Assembly (NCBI GenBank): GCA_963281155.1
Contig: CAUJLY010000006.1
Location: 9,796,001-9,860,000, forward strand
Direction: 5' to 3'
Source: Rhabditophanes sp. KR3021
Taxonomy: Eukaryota; Nematoda; Chromadorea; Rhabditida; Alloionematidae
DNA: 64,000 nt
Below the pieces are notes generated by a model. That model saw only the letters and a program-made list of their open reading frames with translations, ran no database searches and was not told the DNA's origin. This document shows, in pieces, positions 51,144-63,362 of the stretch (the stretch's first letter is position 1; each line of letters starts with the position of its first letter). Made by a program: the position numbers and the translations under genes.

Positions 51144-52897
51144 TAATGTGATAAGACATACTTTATAAATTTATTAAAAATGACAATTGATGTGCAATTT
51201 GAATTGATCAAAAAATTTTGTAGCTGCTAATAGTTCTTTATACTTCAAAAACTGGTTTTCAACAGTTTAAACTGAATGACAAGTGAATATTGTGTATAAT
51301 CCTAAAATCAAACAATACTTTTTGAAGGATATATTTAGGAAATGGAAAAGAAGTCGTTTTTGATTATCATCGGCTTACTATTGTGTAAGTGGTAGGGTGA
51401 GAAAGCTTTTCTATAATTGAAAACGAAAAAAATAGGGAAGCTCAGACAATCGTTAATAATCAAGGTTCCTTCAATGCAAATTGTTTTCCCCTTCCGTGTT
51501 TTCTGTATGCCATTGATAAACTTATCGTCAATTGTTGTATTCATTTTTGACGTAAATGTAAACAATGATTCATCGCAATTGCTATGTAATTTTAAAGACT
51601 ATTTGATCTACTAATTTGAATGCACTCAGTAATTGTCTTTGCACTTTAAATTCGATTTAAGCAAACATAATTTTTAATTATAATATTTGATTCAAAGTCA
51701 CATAAAATATGCATAGCTATCTTTGATAAAACTTTAAAAATAGAAAAGCATTTTTTTAAACAAATTTCTCCCAAATTGACTTTAATTCAATCCAAATAGC
51801 CAAACTTCTGGCCATCCATGTTGTGTTCAATAAGAAAATAATTAACAAATAAAGCTATTTAAAAAATGACTTGTACTTTTAAAATATATACATGTTTAAG
51901 TAAAGATTAACAGCTCTTACTCTAATGGCATTACGACGATATACAATGCTACCAGAGAATATATAAATTATAACTTTAAAATAGCCTTATCGTTTTCTTC
52001 AGCTGGTATGTTTATTTTTAAAATCAGTTTCCTTATGAGTTTGAACATTTTAAAGCACCATAAATTATTTAAAGTCTTTTTTATGCTCTCACAATTTACC
52101 TTCAATTATATCACTTTACGATGCCTTTACATCACTTTTTACCATAACTTTTGTTTTTTTCATAATATTTTCTAGTTTTTCCCACTTTTGTAGAATTTCT
52201 ATTTATATATGAAATAAGATGTTTGTATTAAAAGTTTATAAAGGGAATAAAAATCTTTTGAAAACACTTAACCGCTTAAATGTGTGCTTATTTGTGTATG
52301 TCATCTAATAAAAAATACTTTTGATTAATGATAATGTTCAAAAATAAGTTTGGTGAATATATGCATCCATATCTATGAATCATCAACAAACAAAATCCAA
52401 TACTATATAGCTAATTTTTATTAAAGTTCATGGCAAAAGTTTGAAGTCAAATATAATGATATGCCAAAAGACGCGCCATTATATTTAAAGAATAAGATTG
52501 GTATATCAAAATGTGGGGTTGTTGCTGGTGCAGGGTTTGGGATATAAACAAAAGTGACTTGTTCTTCCCAAAGGATTAGTCATTTTAAATAAGTTATAAC
52601 CAGTATAGACTTTTTAAATGGTTTGCTTAGGGTTTGGAGTATGCCAAAGATAGATCGTTACTTGCTTAACACTTTTCTTTCATATATAAGTCAAGATTTT
52701 GTGAAAATGAGTATTGAAAAACAATACATATTTGAGTTTGAGAAAATATTTTATTTTAAAAAATTCAAACCGCTTCAAACAATACAAATTTCCTAAAATA
52801 AATAATTCTAAAGCAATCCGTAACCATTTAATCAACCAGATCAAGCATTCCGCGTTTCCTTTAATTTTAATTATTTTTAAAAAATTTCAGGATAATA
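51144..52897. other. Divergent intergenic region
   Basis: This 1.75 kb lies between the 5' end of the kringle protease gene (-) and the membrane protein gene (+), so both promoters are expected here. No gene supported; frames at 51335 (-) and 52714 (+) have no coding character. Confidence 0.5.
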
Positions 52898-53690
52898 ATG
52901 TTTATCAAACAAAGGTTGCCTGATATGAATACAGTAACAACAAAAACTATGTCCTTATTGTTGAACAATGCCACAATAGGGGCACCTCATTTTTGTCAAA
53001 GACAATTAAAAATGAGCCGAATGGCGTGCTGTCACTTTGTGAAGATTTTGAATGATACACAGAAAATCCCCCTATGTGATTTCAATATAACAAGTCTCAA
53101 TTTCAAAATGGTAATTTTAGTGTTTATAAACTATCATCTTGATTATTTTTTAGATAAATAATCATACTGAAGCTATTCCCGTTTACATAAGTTACCCTAA
53201 TGAAGTTCAAGAAGATCATGTAACGTTTGCTTTTGGAATCTTTTTGTTGTTGTCGATTGTGTTGATTTGCACGATGGTTATGTCCAAATTAACTAAGCCC
53301 AAAGCATTTTCAAGGATTTCAATGAATTATGTCCCACCTTCTCCAACAAGTTCGAGAAATTTAGATTTGTTTATGTGGCTTCCATATTGCAATATACGAA
53401 GAAACTCTGTTCTGATATTTTTAAGGGGGATTGCTTGTGGTCAATCGCGGCAATCTCGAAATGAAAATCGGCTGAGTATTGTTTCTCAATCTTCAATTAA
53501 TTTTTTACCTTCATATCAATCAGCGGCAAATTGTTCTTCAACAACAAGTACAATGATATCGCCCTTATCACTTCCTCCACCACCATCTTACGAAGAAAGT
53601 AACAACAACAATTCTTCGAATATTTTTTCGTGCCGTTCCAATCATGAAAATATAAACGAAACCTCGTTACTCAACACGATTCATAATTAA
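52898..53690 (+). CDS. Single-pass membrane protein with short extracellular cysteine domain and PPxY tail
   Basis: Two exons (52898-53110, 53154-53690) join in phase 0 to 249 residues; a second ATG at 52925 would shorten it by nine. An AAATTTCAG lies directly before the first ATG (cut after 52890), so trans-splicing or an upstream exon is possible. The N-terminal part has cysteines (FCQRQL, ACCHF, LCDFN) and N-glycosylation sites (NNAT, NDT, NNHT). One membrane segment follows (FAFGIFLLLSIVLICTMVM). The cytoplasmic tail is Ser/Asn-rich with LPPPPSYEES, where PPSY fits a PPxY ligand for WW domains such as those of Nedd4-type ubiquitin ligases. There is no clear N-terminal signal peptide, which makes a type III or signal-anchor topology likely. 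The family was not recognised. Confidence 0.65.
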
Positions 53691-56526
53691 CAATAACAAA
53701 CCTTTTTCTTATTAATTATACAACAGTACTTGCAACCTATTTATCTGTAGAAATTATATAATATTGTATAATAATTATTTTTAAAATAATACTACATGTT
53801 TATAATTGTTTGCTACTTGATATGTTTATATATTTAACGGGTAAATAAATTTAAAATGTAATTAATTCCTTATAGTCTCTGGGAGTGTTGAAATAATACG
53901 TGAAAATTTTCAAATTTTAAATATTGATATGACTAATTTTATTATATTTTTAACACAAAATAAAATAACGAGGTATTTGTTTTGCCGTCATACATAAATT
54001 ATGAGCTCATTTCACCTGTATTCAGGTTGGATGTTAATTACCTGATAAATTTCTTATAATCTTCGGTATAAGTAATCAGCTAGGGTGTGTACTAATTTTT
54101 ATTAATCATAAATTCACAATTAGTTGCCTCGAAAAATTAAAACAAAGTAGACGTATTTGACGGTTTAATTACAAAGACATCTGTATTTATAGATATTTAT
54201 ATTTATTTACGTTTCTATTCAATATTTATTTATAAATAGAATCAGGATAACTCACAAAATCTTTAAACATCATTTCCACAAGTTTATCACACTTTCCTTA
54301 CAAAGCATGAACGGTAATCCATTGAAAATAAGTGTGAACTTATCAAAACTATTATTTTTTATATTAACAAAACTGAATTAAAAACTTATGACGTATTTAT
54401 ATTTATCCGCGCATATAAACCACTGAATATTTGATGAAGGTAATGTTTTCATTAAAAACAAAGGCAAAAACATGTTTTCGCACATTTCATCTTATTTTTC
54501 GCATGCTTTAAAAAAATGATTTTACTATTAATTTAATCCTTAAAATCTTTCACTCATTTTTTAATTTTGCTTTCCTCAACATGATAACATCTTCTAATTG
54601 AAATAAATTAAAAAGTTTGCATTCAGCTTTTTGACATGTTTATTCCGATTTAAACACAAGCACCTACATATTTATCTTTTTCCTAATAGAAGTTATTACA
54701 GAAGTAGGATAAGTTATTGTATATAAGCTTGTGTTTACGAATTGAAGATTATTAATCGTAAATTCATTGTAATTATTCTATGACATTTATACAATTATTT
54801 CACATCATCTCGTCTGATTATTTTGTTTTGTATTGTTTGTTGTAAAATGTTTATGGTATAATTTTATACAAATGTTTTTTATCTAAATATGTGCTTGGAT
54901 GCTTTTTATCATATATCAAAAAACCAAATGCCCTACATTATCTCTATTGCCAACCAATTTATACGTTGATATTGTTAAGCACATCCTCTTTTTAAAATGC
55001 CTAAATTACTTACTTTTTTGATATGCCAATAATGTATTATCTAAATGAGATAGTACATCATACATTTAAACGGTTCAGCCAAACAAATATAGATTAACTT
55101 TTTAAAAGAGAATCCTACCTTATTTTTTTGGTTTAACCTTCTTCAAAAGGTTTATTATGCAATTTAAAAACATTACCTTTTGGGGTATAATGAAGTCTAG
55201 ACCTTACCAAGATTACAGCCGTTAAATTAAGGATTCTACGATTTAAATGCTTATAAATTTAAAACATATTGCCTTAAGTACTCATGAAAAAGAACAATAT
55301 TAAACCAAACGACTTGCATTGTTAAACTATTATGACGTAAAAGTACTTTCTAATCTTTTATTTAACCTAGCAAAATAATAAAAACTTTTTTGTTAAAATT
55401 AGCATACAATTATTTTAAATAAACTCATTTGGGAGAAAGATTCATAACGAATGACTAGAAGTATTAATTGTGCCAAATCGGCCAGAAAAATACACTTTAA
55501 TTTCGTGCTCGCTTGCTTTGGTATGTATTTTAAGTGAAAAAAATACACATTATTTCGCAATCTTCCTTAATCTGAGTGTTCACTATAAACTTTTATTACC
55601 ACTGATATAGAAAGATGAATTACTTCATCGAATCTTAATTTATTTATAATTTTCAGCCTTTTCCATTTCAGATAAAAGTCATTCTTACATTTTCATGAAC
55701 ATTTTGCTCATTTAAAATGTATAGCTCTATATTTGTTGGCTAGATATACTACATCAGATTAATCATTTCAAATTATATGTTAAAGATAAGCTTCTTGATA
55801 GCTTAAATATATCCTTTTATTATTTCCTCTGAATTTGAATATAGATCTCTAATTTATGTCCCAAAACTTCATCTACTAATTTCCTTAACCTGTGTTTATG
55901 GCAAAAATATTCAACAGGCTGAGATTTATAGATATCGTAAATACATCTAAATAAAGCTTAAAGTTAATTTTTATACAGTTGTTTTTAAAAAACAAACTAT
56001 TCAAGAACTGCCAATTTACTTTAGCAATTGTGGTAAAATTAGGTTTCATAAAGTGTGTTTATTTACACTGAAGAGTAGCGTCATGCGTATATATTCAATC
56101 ACAATAGTAATGCAATTTGGTCTAAAAATATACGACAATTCCTTTACCTGTTAATTAATGTAATAATATTGTTTGATTAAGAGGCTAAAAATTATATAAA
56201 CATTTATCAATATATATAGCATCATATGCCAATTTTCCATTTATTGCTGTGACAAAATATTATGTTTGTTAAGTTTTAAAGAGTATATGAGATGAAGTTT
56301 TTAGTTCACTGAATTTGTTTATCTACGTATATATTTTTTCCCTCTTTTCACCATGACACATTTTGGGCAATGTTATTACTTCCGTTTGTTTTTTAGCTTT
56401 AATAGACTTTTTAATATTGTTTAATTAGACTAATTAGATTGCTACTACTGCACATATTTCAAATTACTAGACATATAAATCTTTTCATTTTATCTATAAA
56501 CACATAATAAACATTCCTTGCTAAAC
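53691..56526. other. Intergenic region
   Basis: This 2.8 kb of strongly AT-rich DNA has no supported gene. It should contain the promoter of the downstream GPCR; no specific motif was identified. Confidence 0.5.
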
Positions 56527-57887
56527 ATGGAAAACCCCAAAGTTTTCGAAATTTACCCAAGTTGGAGAGAACCAATGAACACGGCTTATATAGTAGCTGT
56601 CATCTACTTGATTTGCTTTATAGTAGGACTATGCGGTAACACTTCGATGCTTACTATGATATGGACTTCAAATAAACTTACAAACAACATCCAGCATTCT
56701 TCTGTAGTTATGAAGAGAAGAAGAAGCAGTGTAGGGGTAAGTTCATCTACCCCCTCATTAAATATAATTTTTTATATACAATAATTTAGTGTCGGAATGG
56801 GGGAGATAATGTACGAATTTATGTTATTGCACTTTGCATCATTGATACAATTATGTTGTTAAGCTTGCCTTCAAGTAAGGAAGAATAATTTCATTTACAA
56901 AAAAAGTTTAATCATTTTAGCTATTGCTGACAGTTTGGTTGGGTTTTGGATGTTTGGCACATTGGCTTGTAAGATACATCATGTCTTTAGTTCAGTTGGA
57001 AGAGTAGCCTCTACTTTTTTGATAACTGCTATGAGTGTTGATCGTTACATTGCCATAGCCAAGCCACATGGTCTTTTAGGAAGAACCACTAAAAAGAACA
57101 TTTTGATAGTTTTTACATTATTATTTATTGCCTTTTTGTTGCTTTCACCTTTATTGGTAAGCAGAATGATGCCCAAATATCTAATAAAAACACTATATTT
57201 ATAGGTTTACGCCGAATCCCAAAAACATGTAGTTCAAAACAAGACCATGATTGAACAAAACATGACAATAGTAATTCGTTATTACAAGTGCGTGGATGGA
57301 ATGCCGGAAAATTTACTTTTATGGTTTACAGGGTCAACTTTCATCATAGGGTACTTTATACCGATGATTGCTATTTTGGTTGTCAACACAAAGTTGATTT
57401 TAAAAATAAGGTACGTTTAGTTTAAAATTGAAGAAAGTTCTTATTTGAACTTTTAGAACTCATCAACGTGAAATTTCAGTCAAATCAGTAATTCCTTTCA
57501 AAAGATTGACCATTTATAATATAGCTTTGGCCTTTTATTTATTTCGCATGTTGGACTCCTTACTGGATGAGTATACTTTATGTATCGTATGCAGATCTTT
57601 TTGGAAGTGGAGCAATAGCAGAATTTGTGAGTGATTCAAAGTCGACAATAATGCTAATTTATTGCATCCATATTTTCCCTTACATCAATACGTCGGTTAA
57701 TTGGTTTTTTTATGGACGGTTGGCAAACAATCAAAGTCGTAATTCATCATACATTAATAATAATGTCTGCCCACCTAATAATGGAAATTTTGAAAAATCT
57801 GAATTATTCAATTCTTTTGCTAATCACGAATTAACTCCTATTGCTGATAACAAAAAAAAGAATGGAAATGGAAGTAGGATGCTATGA
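56527..57887 (+). CDS. Neuropeptide-type rhodopsin-class GPCR with an apparent frameshift in TM6
   Basis: A seven-pass receptor. Exons are 56527-56736, 56790-56874, 56921-57156, 57205-57410 and 57457-57887. TM1 carries FIVGLCGNTSML. The first intracellular loop is long and basic (MKRRRSSVG). TM2 is YVIALCIIDTIMLL. Cys115 in LACKIHH pairs with Cys206 in YYKCVDG. TM3 ends MSVDRYIAIAKP, and TM7 has INTSVNWFFYG in place of NPxxY. In exon 5 the frame entering from the intron gives FKRLTIYNIALAF, then runs to a stop at 57630-57632. One base further on, the continuation reads IYFACWTPYWMSILYVSYADL, the expected TM6 CWxP. The exon is one base too long, with the surplus between 57525 and 57545, most simply in the TTTT run at 57533-57536. 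Corrected length is about 388 residues. Either a sequence error or a recent inactivating change. Subtype not assigned. Confidence 0.8.
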
Positions 57888-58384
57888 TTATCCCAAAAAA
57901 ATTGTTTTTAAACTTCTGAATTTAAAGCTAATGCTCGTGTGCCCTCCAACAGCTATTAAGTAGATGTAATCCAGCTTAAACAATGTCAATGCAATAAAAA
58001 TCCAATTTCAGCTTAAAGAATATATTATAATTTCTTTATTACGCACTCAAAAAGAAACCTTCCAAATAAGGAAGCTGCGCTTAGTAGATGTTCACATCCA
58101 CTGGAATTGATCAAACTAAATTTTAGGGTAAAGCATATATTTATTTTAATAATATAAAAGATAAAAAAGTACGAATAATTTCAAATGACTTTATAATTGG
58201 GTGTACTAGCTTATGGGGATGAATAAATATGTTTTCATGTAATAACATTTTCTTTCTTAATGCCTTACCAAGTGTTTTCCATTATCTTCTTGGATTTAAA
58301 GCAATAAATAGAATGTAACTTTAAATGTGTTAATTGTAGCACATAGAATATTCTTGTCCATATTCTACAGCTAATGATCAAATT
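57888..58384. other. Intergenic segment
   Basis: GPCR 3' UTR and spacer up to the decayed DUF229 copy; no other feature seen. Confidence 0.5.
57993..57998 (+). terminator. Candidate polyadenylation signal AATAAA (GPCR gene)
   Basis: GCAATAAAAA lies about 106 nt downstream of the GPCR stop codon. Confidence 0.45.
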
Positions 58385-58389
58385 GTTAA

Positions 58390-59375
58390 GAGCAATGGAT
58401 AATTCATCTCAACCATGGAAAAATAGATACGACATTTTCAAGAAAAGTAGTGATGGGATATTTTCAAGTTAACATTACGACAAATACAGATGGACTCATA
58501 AGATACGACTAGACTAATTTAAGCGATTCATGATGCATATCGAACGAAGAGAAAATGTGGTTCGCTTTGGATGCCACGCTTGTCCTATTGTCGATTGAAT
58601 ATAAAAAATTGGCAGATGAAGATATGAGATGCTTTTGGAAGATAAAAACAAAACTTCCAAGTAGTTTTATTTTCTACATGAGCGATCAAGGATTTAGGAA
58701 TGATGAAAAGTTAGCTACTCTCATTGGAGAACATAAAAACAATAATCCATTTCCAGCTATTTCTGTACCGAAACAATTAAAGTCTAACGTCGAATTGATG
58801 GACAATTTACGGAAAAATAGCAAGAAATATATGTGTCTCATTTTGACATTTATGTCACTTTATGGGATACAGTGGCAGAAGTTGATAAAACAAATAACAC
58901 ACTTTCAAAGACCATTGACTTTTCGACTATAATTAGTGGAAAATGTTTGTTTAGACCATTTGATTAAAATAGTAGGGGTTGGTTTTTGTTGAGAATTTGA
59001 TGGAAATACTGTTTGGAAGAACAACATTTTGATGTCTTATCTTACTATTCACAAACACATTAGTGACTTTTTAAAAATCACTGGATGATGAAATAAATAA
59101 CCTCTAGAAGATTAAAATGTTGCGAAATGTATTACAAACTAACAACCAACAAAAAGTCTCTCTTCCCTATTGAATACACCAGCAGAAGGGAAAAACATTA
59201 TTGGAAGGTAAATTGATAGGTGCCCAAAGGCGATTATCTATTTACCAAACTTTGATTTAGTGTTAAACCCCAATACTGGATAGTATGGTAAGAGTAAATC
59301 ACCATTTATGCACAAAAATCAAGATGTCTTCCTTATTCTATTTATAAATAATATTGTCAATATCGAAATGTTGGT
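58390..59375 (+). pseudogene. Decayed copy of the neighbouring DUF229 gene
   Basis: Pieces of this stretch match the intact gene at 59866-61827 in the same order and strand but in different frames. SSQPWKNRYDIF near 58405 matches SQPWQNRYGMF. SLWMPRLSY at 58560 (another frame) matches SLWMTRLSH. SSFIFYMSDQGFR near 58660 matches NAFVFYMSDHGFR, and NPFPAISVPKQLKSN matches NPFMAMSVPKALRSN. After another shift at about 58830, VSHFDIYVTL matches VSHFDTYATL. Near 59160-59260, REKHYWKVN and VPKGDYLFT match REL-FWKVY and PGDGLFT. Near 59320 the DNA CTTCCTTATTCTATTTATAA is almost identical to 61730-61750. Several frameshifts and stops, and loss of the whole 5' half, make this a truncated pseudogene, probably from tandem duplication. 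Confidence 0.85.
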
Positions 59376-59865
59376 CTTGTAATATCTTCATCAAGCAAAG
59401 GAAACACAACTTATGCTTTGAGCGTAAAGTTATTTATTGTTGCATATAAAATGTTGTTTTCTGTGTAACGTAATTCCAAAAGTATTATTTGTAAACCCAG
59501 AAGTGACGGTGTGAGCACATGTTTAACCTTTAAAAGTGTTTGTTCTTTAAAAACCGATTATAAATTACTTAAGTTGTTTCAATTTAAATATTGTGGTTTT
59601 AAAATCAACTTAGTTTTTTGTGTTTACCTAAAAAATAAGAAACCTGTGTTAACTACATATTAAATGTATCCGATTGTATCTCCAAATTTTTATTTTGTAA
59701 AAATCAAGTGAAAAAGGATGGAAAAGAAATCAACCTATCTTTCTTGTCTTAATAAAATTAAAAGTAATTTGTAAATGCTATTGCAAAAGGTCAATACGGC
59801 CTAATTAAAAAAACTTATAAATATAGATGTGTTTTAACTTTTGATCACTGTTAATTTAAATCTAG
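59376..59865. other. Promoter-side spacer of the intact DUF229 gene
   Basis: About 490 nt between the decayed copy and the intact gene. AATCTAG sits directly before the ATG at 59866 and could serve as a trans-splice acceptor. Nothing else seen. Confidence 0.4.
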
Positions 59866-61827
59866 ATGATAGCAACTTGTCGAAGTATAACATTTCTTTT
59901 ACTATTGGTTGGTGCTAAATGTTTAAAGAAAACAAACCCAGTTGAAGATAAATATGCGGAGACCGTTAAAAAATTAATAGCTACCAATCCATACATTCCT
60001 AGTTCGTATCCGAATTTCACAGCTGCAGATATTGCTATTGATAAGTCAGAACGAAAATTCCTTAATTGGAACTTGCCAACATGTGATTTGAATGGGCCGC
60101 CTAATAGTTATTTCCATATAACTTCGGATGGAAAAATTCACCATCATGCTGTAAGAACTCCAAGCTCTAGATGTTTCTACAGATGCGTAGATTATGTGAC
60201 AGAGCATGTGTCCAGATTTCGTAAGTGGGAGAATGTAAGAGGAGTAGCTCCAGATTGTGAAAACTATGACATTGAATGCCGCGTTCTAGGCGTTATAAAA
60301 TTTAAGGATAGATTTATTCGGTTCAGAAAGATGGAAACTTTTCCACAATACAATGTAACTTTTACGAATGCTAATTATTCAATTGAACCTATCAAGAATA
60401 GTTATGATGTTTATTTCTTCATAATTGATTCTGTTTCTAAATTTTCATCTGAAAGAGCTCTCAAGAAATCTGTTAATTACTTCGTAAAGCAATTCGACAG
60501 CGTATCAATGGACAGGCTGAATAAAGTTGCTGAAAATTCCTTACCGAATGCACACGCCTTCCACCTAGGAAGACGCTTTTTCGAAACATTTGATATTGAA
60601 AAGGGAAGACCAAAGGTGGATAGTGATTATCATCCTTCAACAGGATGCCGGACAAATTTAGACGACAAAGGATTCATTAACTTTATTTATAAAGAACGAG
60701 AGTACGTAACATTGTCGACTGAAGATTACTACTGGAGTGTTTATCACAAAGATGGTTGCAAAGGATTTACGAGAAGACACGCCGATCATTTGTCTCAGCC
60801 CTGGCAAAACAGATACGGTATGTTTGGAAATCATGATGGGTTATTTGGAAGTGGATTCTTTGGACGGTGTCGTTGGACACATCATGTTCAATTGGAATAT
60901 TTCCAGGACTATATCAGAGCATATAAGAATGAAAGAAAATTTGCTTCTTTGTGGATGACAAGATTATCTCATATGGCATTAGACAGACAATCCATTGCAG
61001 ATGGCAGAATGAAGAAGTTTTTTGAGACTAATAAAAGTTATTTAGACAATGCATTTGTATTCTATATGAGTGATCATGGATTTAGAATTGGTGAATACGC
61101 AGCAACTCATATTGGAGAATATGAAAACGACAATCCGTTTATGGCGATGTCGGTTCCAAAGGCTCTGCGATCAAATGAACAATTAATGAACAATTTACGA
61201 GAAAATAGCAAAAAACATGTTTCCCACTTTGATACATATGCAACTTTAATTGATATTGTTACTGAAGGTGACAGAACAAATTTTACTCAATTAGATGAGC
61301 TTGACATGTCAACTGTACTAAACAGATCCTCAACCGGGCAAAGTTTGTTAAGACCAATCAATGAAACGAATAGAGACTGTTATTCAATGGGTATTTCATG
61401 GCAGCATTGTCTAAAAAAGCTAAAGTTTAGGAAACTCGAACATCCATCAAAACAAACTGTCGTTACTTTACAAAATACTATGGCTAGTTATATTAATTTA
61501 TTTTTAAAGAAAGCAAACTTATTAAGTCGGTGCCATAAAATATACATTAATAGGAAAAAGCTTTTCAAAATAGAATACACCATTAGCGAGAAAAGAGAAT
61601 TGTTTTGGAAAGTTTATGGATGGACAACTCCAGGTGATGGTTTATTTACAGCTGTGTTTAATGAAAAACTTGAACTTATATTAGAAAATATGTTCCGAAT
61701 AAATCATTATGAAGCTGCATCAAAATGTCTTCCTTATTCAATTTATAAACAATATTGTACATGCAAAGACTCAGCAGCTTATTATCTAAGAGATGCTAAG
61801 AGGAAACAAGATGCTAAATTAGGATAA
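59866..61827 (+). CDS. DUF229 protein (alkaline phosphatase/sulfatase-like fold), secreted
   Basis: A single-exon gene of 653 codons. The N-terminus MIATCRSITFLLLLVGAKC is a signal peptide or signal anchor. The DUF229 family, abundant in nematodes, belongs to the alkaline-phosphatase/sulfatase-like superfamily, but its substrate is not known. Supporting motifs are FHITSDGKIHHH (83-94) with paired cysteines after it, VYFFIIDSVSKFSSERAL (182-199) where the family has its first metal-site aspartate and serine, GLFGSGFFGRCRW (about 325), LWMTRLSHMALDR, and FYMSDHGFR (about 397-405) with the second Asp-His metal site, then HIGEYENDNPF. The C-terminal third has NRDCYSMGISWQHC and a cysteine-rich end (YKQYCTCKD). 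It lies directly downstream of its decayed copy in the same orientation. The lack of introns, unlike most neighbours, could reflect retrocopying or intron loss. Confidence 0.85.
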   Translation: MIATCRSITFLLLLVGAKCLKKTNPVEDKYAETVKKLIATNPYIPSSYPNFTAADIAIDKSERKFLNWNLPTCDLNGPPNSYFHITSDGKIHHHAVRTPSSRCFYRCVDYVTEHVSRFRKWENVRGVAPDCENYDIECRVLGVIKFKDRFIRFRKMETFPQYNVTFTNANYSIEPIKNSYDVYFFIIDSVSKFSSERALKKSVNYFVKQFDSVSMDRLNKVAENSLPNAHAFHLGRRFFETFDIEKGRPKVDSDYHPSTGCRTNLDDKGFINFIYKEREYVTLSTEDYYWSVYHKDGCKGFTRRHADHLSQPWQNRYGMFGNHDGLFGSGFFGRCRWTHHVQLEYFQDYIRAYKNERKFASLWMTRLSHMALDRQSIADGRMKKFFETNKSYLDNAFVFYMSDHGFRIGEYAATHIGEYENDNPFMAMSVPKALRSNEQLMNNLRENSKKHVSHFDTYATLIDIVTEGDRTNFTQLDELDMSTVLNRSSTGQSLLRPINETNRDCYSMGISWQHCLKKLKFRKLEHPSKQTVVTLQNTMASYINLFLKKANLLSRCHKIYINRKKLFKIEYTISEKRELFWKVYGWTTPGDGLFTAVFNEKLELILENMFRINHYEAASKCLPYSIYKQYCTCKDSAAYYLRDAKRKQDAKLG

Positions 61828-61939
61828 TTGAATAATAACTTCGGTTTAAAAATTTTTATTATATAAAAATATAAATTATACATAAAGTAATGTTAGTTGA
61901 TTGATATTTTTTAATTCATCCATTGAAATTAAGTATGGT

Positions 61940-63290
61940 CGTGTGGATGAATCACCTAACTCAGGAGACATTGAATTGAGACTTCAAAGTGATGGTACAT
62001 CAATCAACAGGTCGACATCCAAGGGGTGTTATAAGTTATCAAAGATCAGCTCCTGAATGAATACTAGTCTAAAATCTGTGACTCAAAAAGATATTAATGA
62101 AAGATATTACTTGAGCCTGCTAATTGAAGCAATGGATATTATCTAGATAATTCGATTACGACAATATTGTATGTAGTACATTTTAAATATTTAACTATAC
62201 TAAATCACTTCCAACTTTCTTAAGTAACCTAAACAAAACAGACAAACTACCACGCATATTGGTGTTGTTGTTTAAACAACTACAGTATTAGAACATTGGT
62301 CATTTTAATTAGAATCCTTATGAACAAGTTTAATTAATATTCCTTTGAATCCAATATGGGCTTCATCTTGTGGCTTAAAATAATTACTTGCATATGATTT
62401 TTGATTTTTGTTGTTTGCGTAATGAGGTTAAAACTAAACGAATGATCATTTATGAATTGAAGTAATATAGATTGATGTCAAGTCATTTATCAAGTTCACC
62501 TTCAAATTTGTCTTCTGTTTAACTTTTTTAATTTTGAAGGAACTAATAATATCTGCATTGAACTCTTTGACAATATGAGCAGAAAAGGTTGTTTGTTTGA
62601 AATTACTATGGTAAATGTCATTTATAATCATCCTCAGTTCTCTGAAGAAGAGCCACTAGAAGCAAATATCTCAATACCTGGCATTATAAGCACGTAACCT
62701 TTATCAGTTTCATATTTCCTGAATTTCAAAAGAACTCATTAGGTAAATATATTTTTATCTATATAATGTCAAATTTATTGGAACAGAACGGGAACTTTAC
62801 TACATCAATTTATGTCCGTATGAGACAAACAAGAATACTTATTGTCCAAAAGCATCATCATAATAAACTGCGAGGGCACATAATATATGTATATATTAAA
62901 ACCAGATTTGTAGAAGTGAAAAGTCTATGAAGGATGACAATTTATTGCGAAGTACAAATATAATTGAATGTATGGTAGAGTGTTAAAAGTTTGAATTAAA
63001 AGATTTTGTGTTTGATCTCGAGGATAAGTAGATTTCATCAGAATTAAATGGTGCGATTTTTGATAATATTCACATTTCATTATTAGAACATTTCCTACTA
63101 TATTATTGCGATGAGTTTTTATTAGATATTATAATACTGTTAAGCCTTTATAATGTTCCAATCATGTTATTGAAGTCTTCTGTAGTGGGTAGGAAGTATT
63201 CTTACAGTCGAGTGGCATCGAATTTCTATTGTGTATATTTTGAGATGAATATAAATCATATTAATCAAAGTAACCATTTTTAAGTTTGTG
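61940..63290 (+). pseudogene. Scattered coding-like fragments, possibly a decayed glycosyltransferase-like gene
   Basis: Three separated open pieces have protein-like composition. At about 61948-62055 the reading is VDESPNSGDIELRLQSDG then GCYKLSKISS. At about 62529-62698 it is FEGTNNICIELFDNMS then FEITMVNVIYNHPQFSEEE and ISIPG. At about 63025-63283 it is ELNGAIFDNIHISLLEHFLL then YYCDEFLLDIIILLSLYNV. The last faintly recalls the start of GT92 (DUF23) domains, where an LEHxLxYY.D.F pattern occurs, but this is weak. The pieces are not linked by evident splice sites, and stops lie between them. They may belong with the fragments at 63363-64000. Confidence 0.3.
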
Positions 63291-63362
63291 CAATTTAAAA
63301 GTATGATGTTTTAAGAAGACTCTCTAACTATAACATACACATATCCATAATATTCAAATGCA

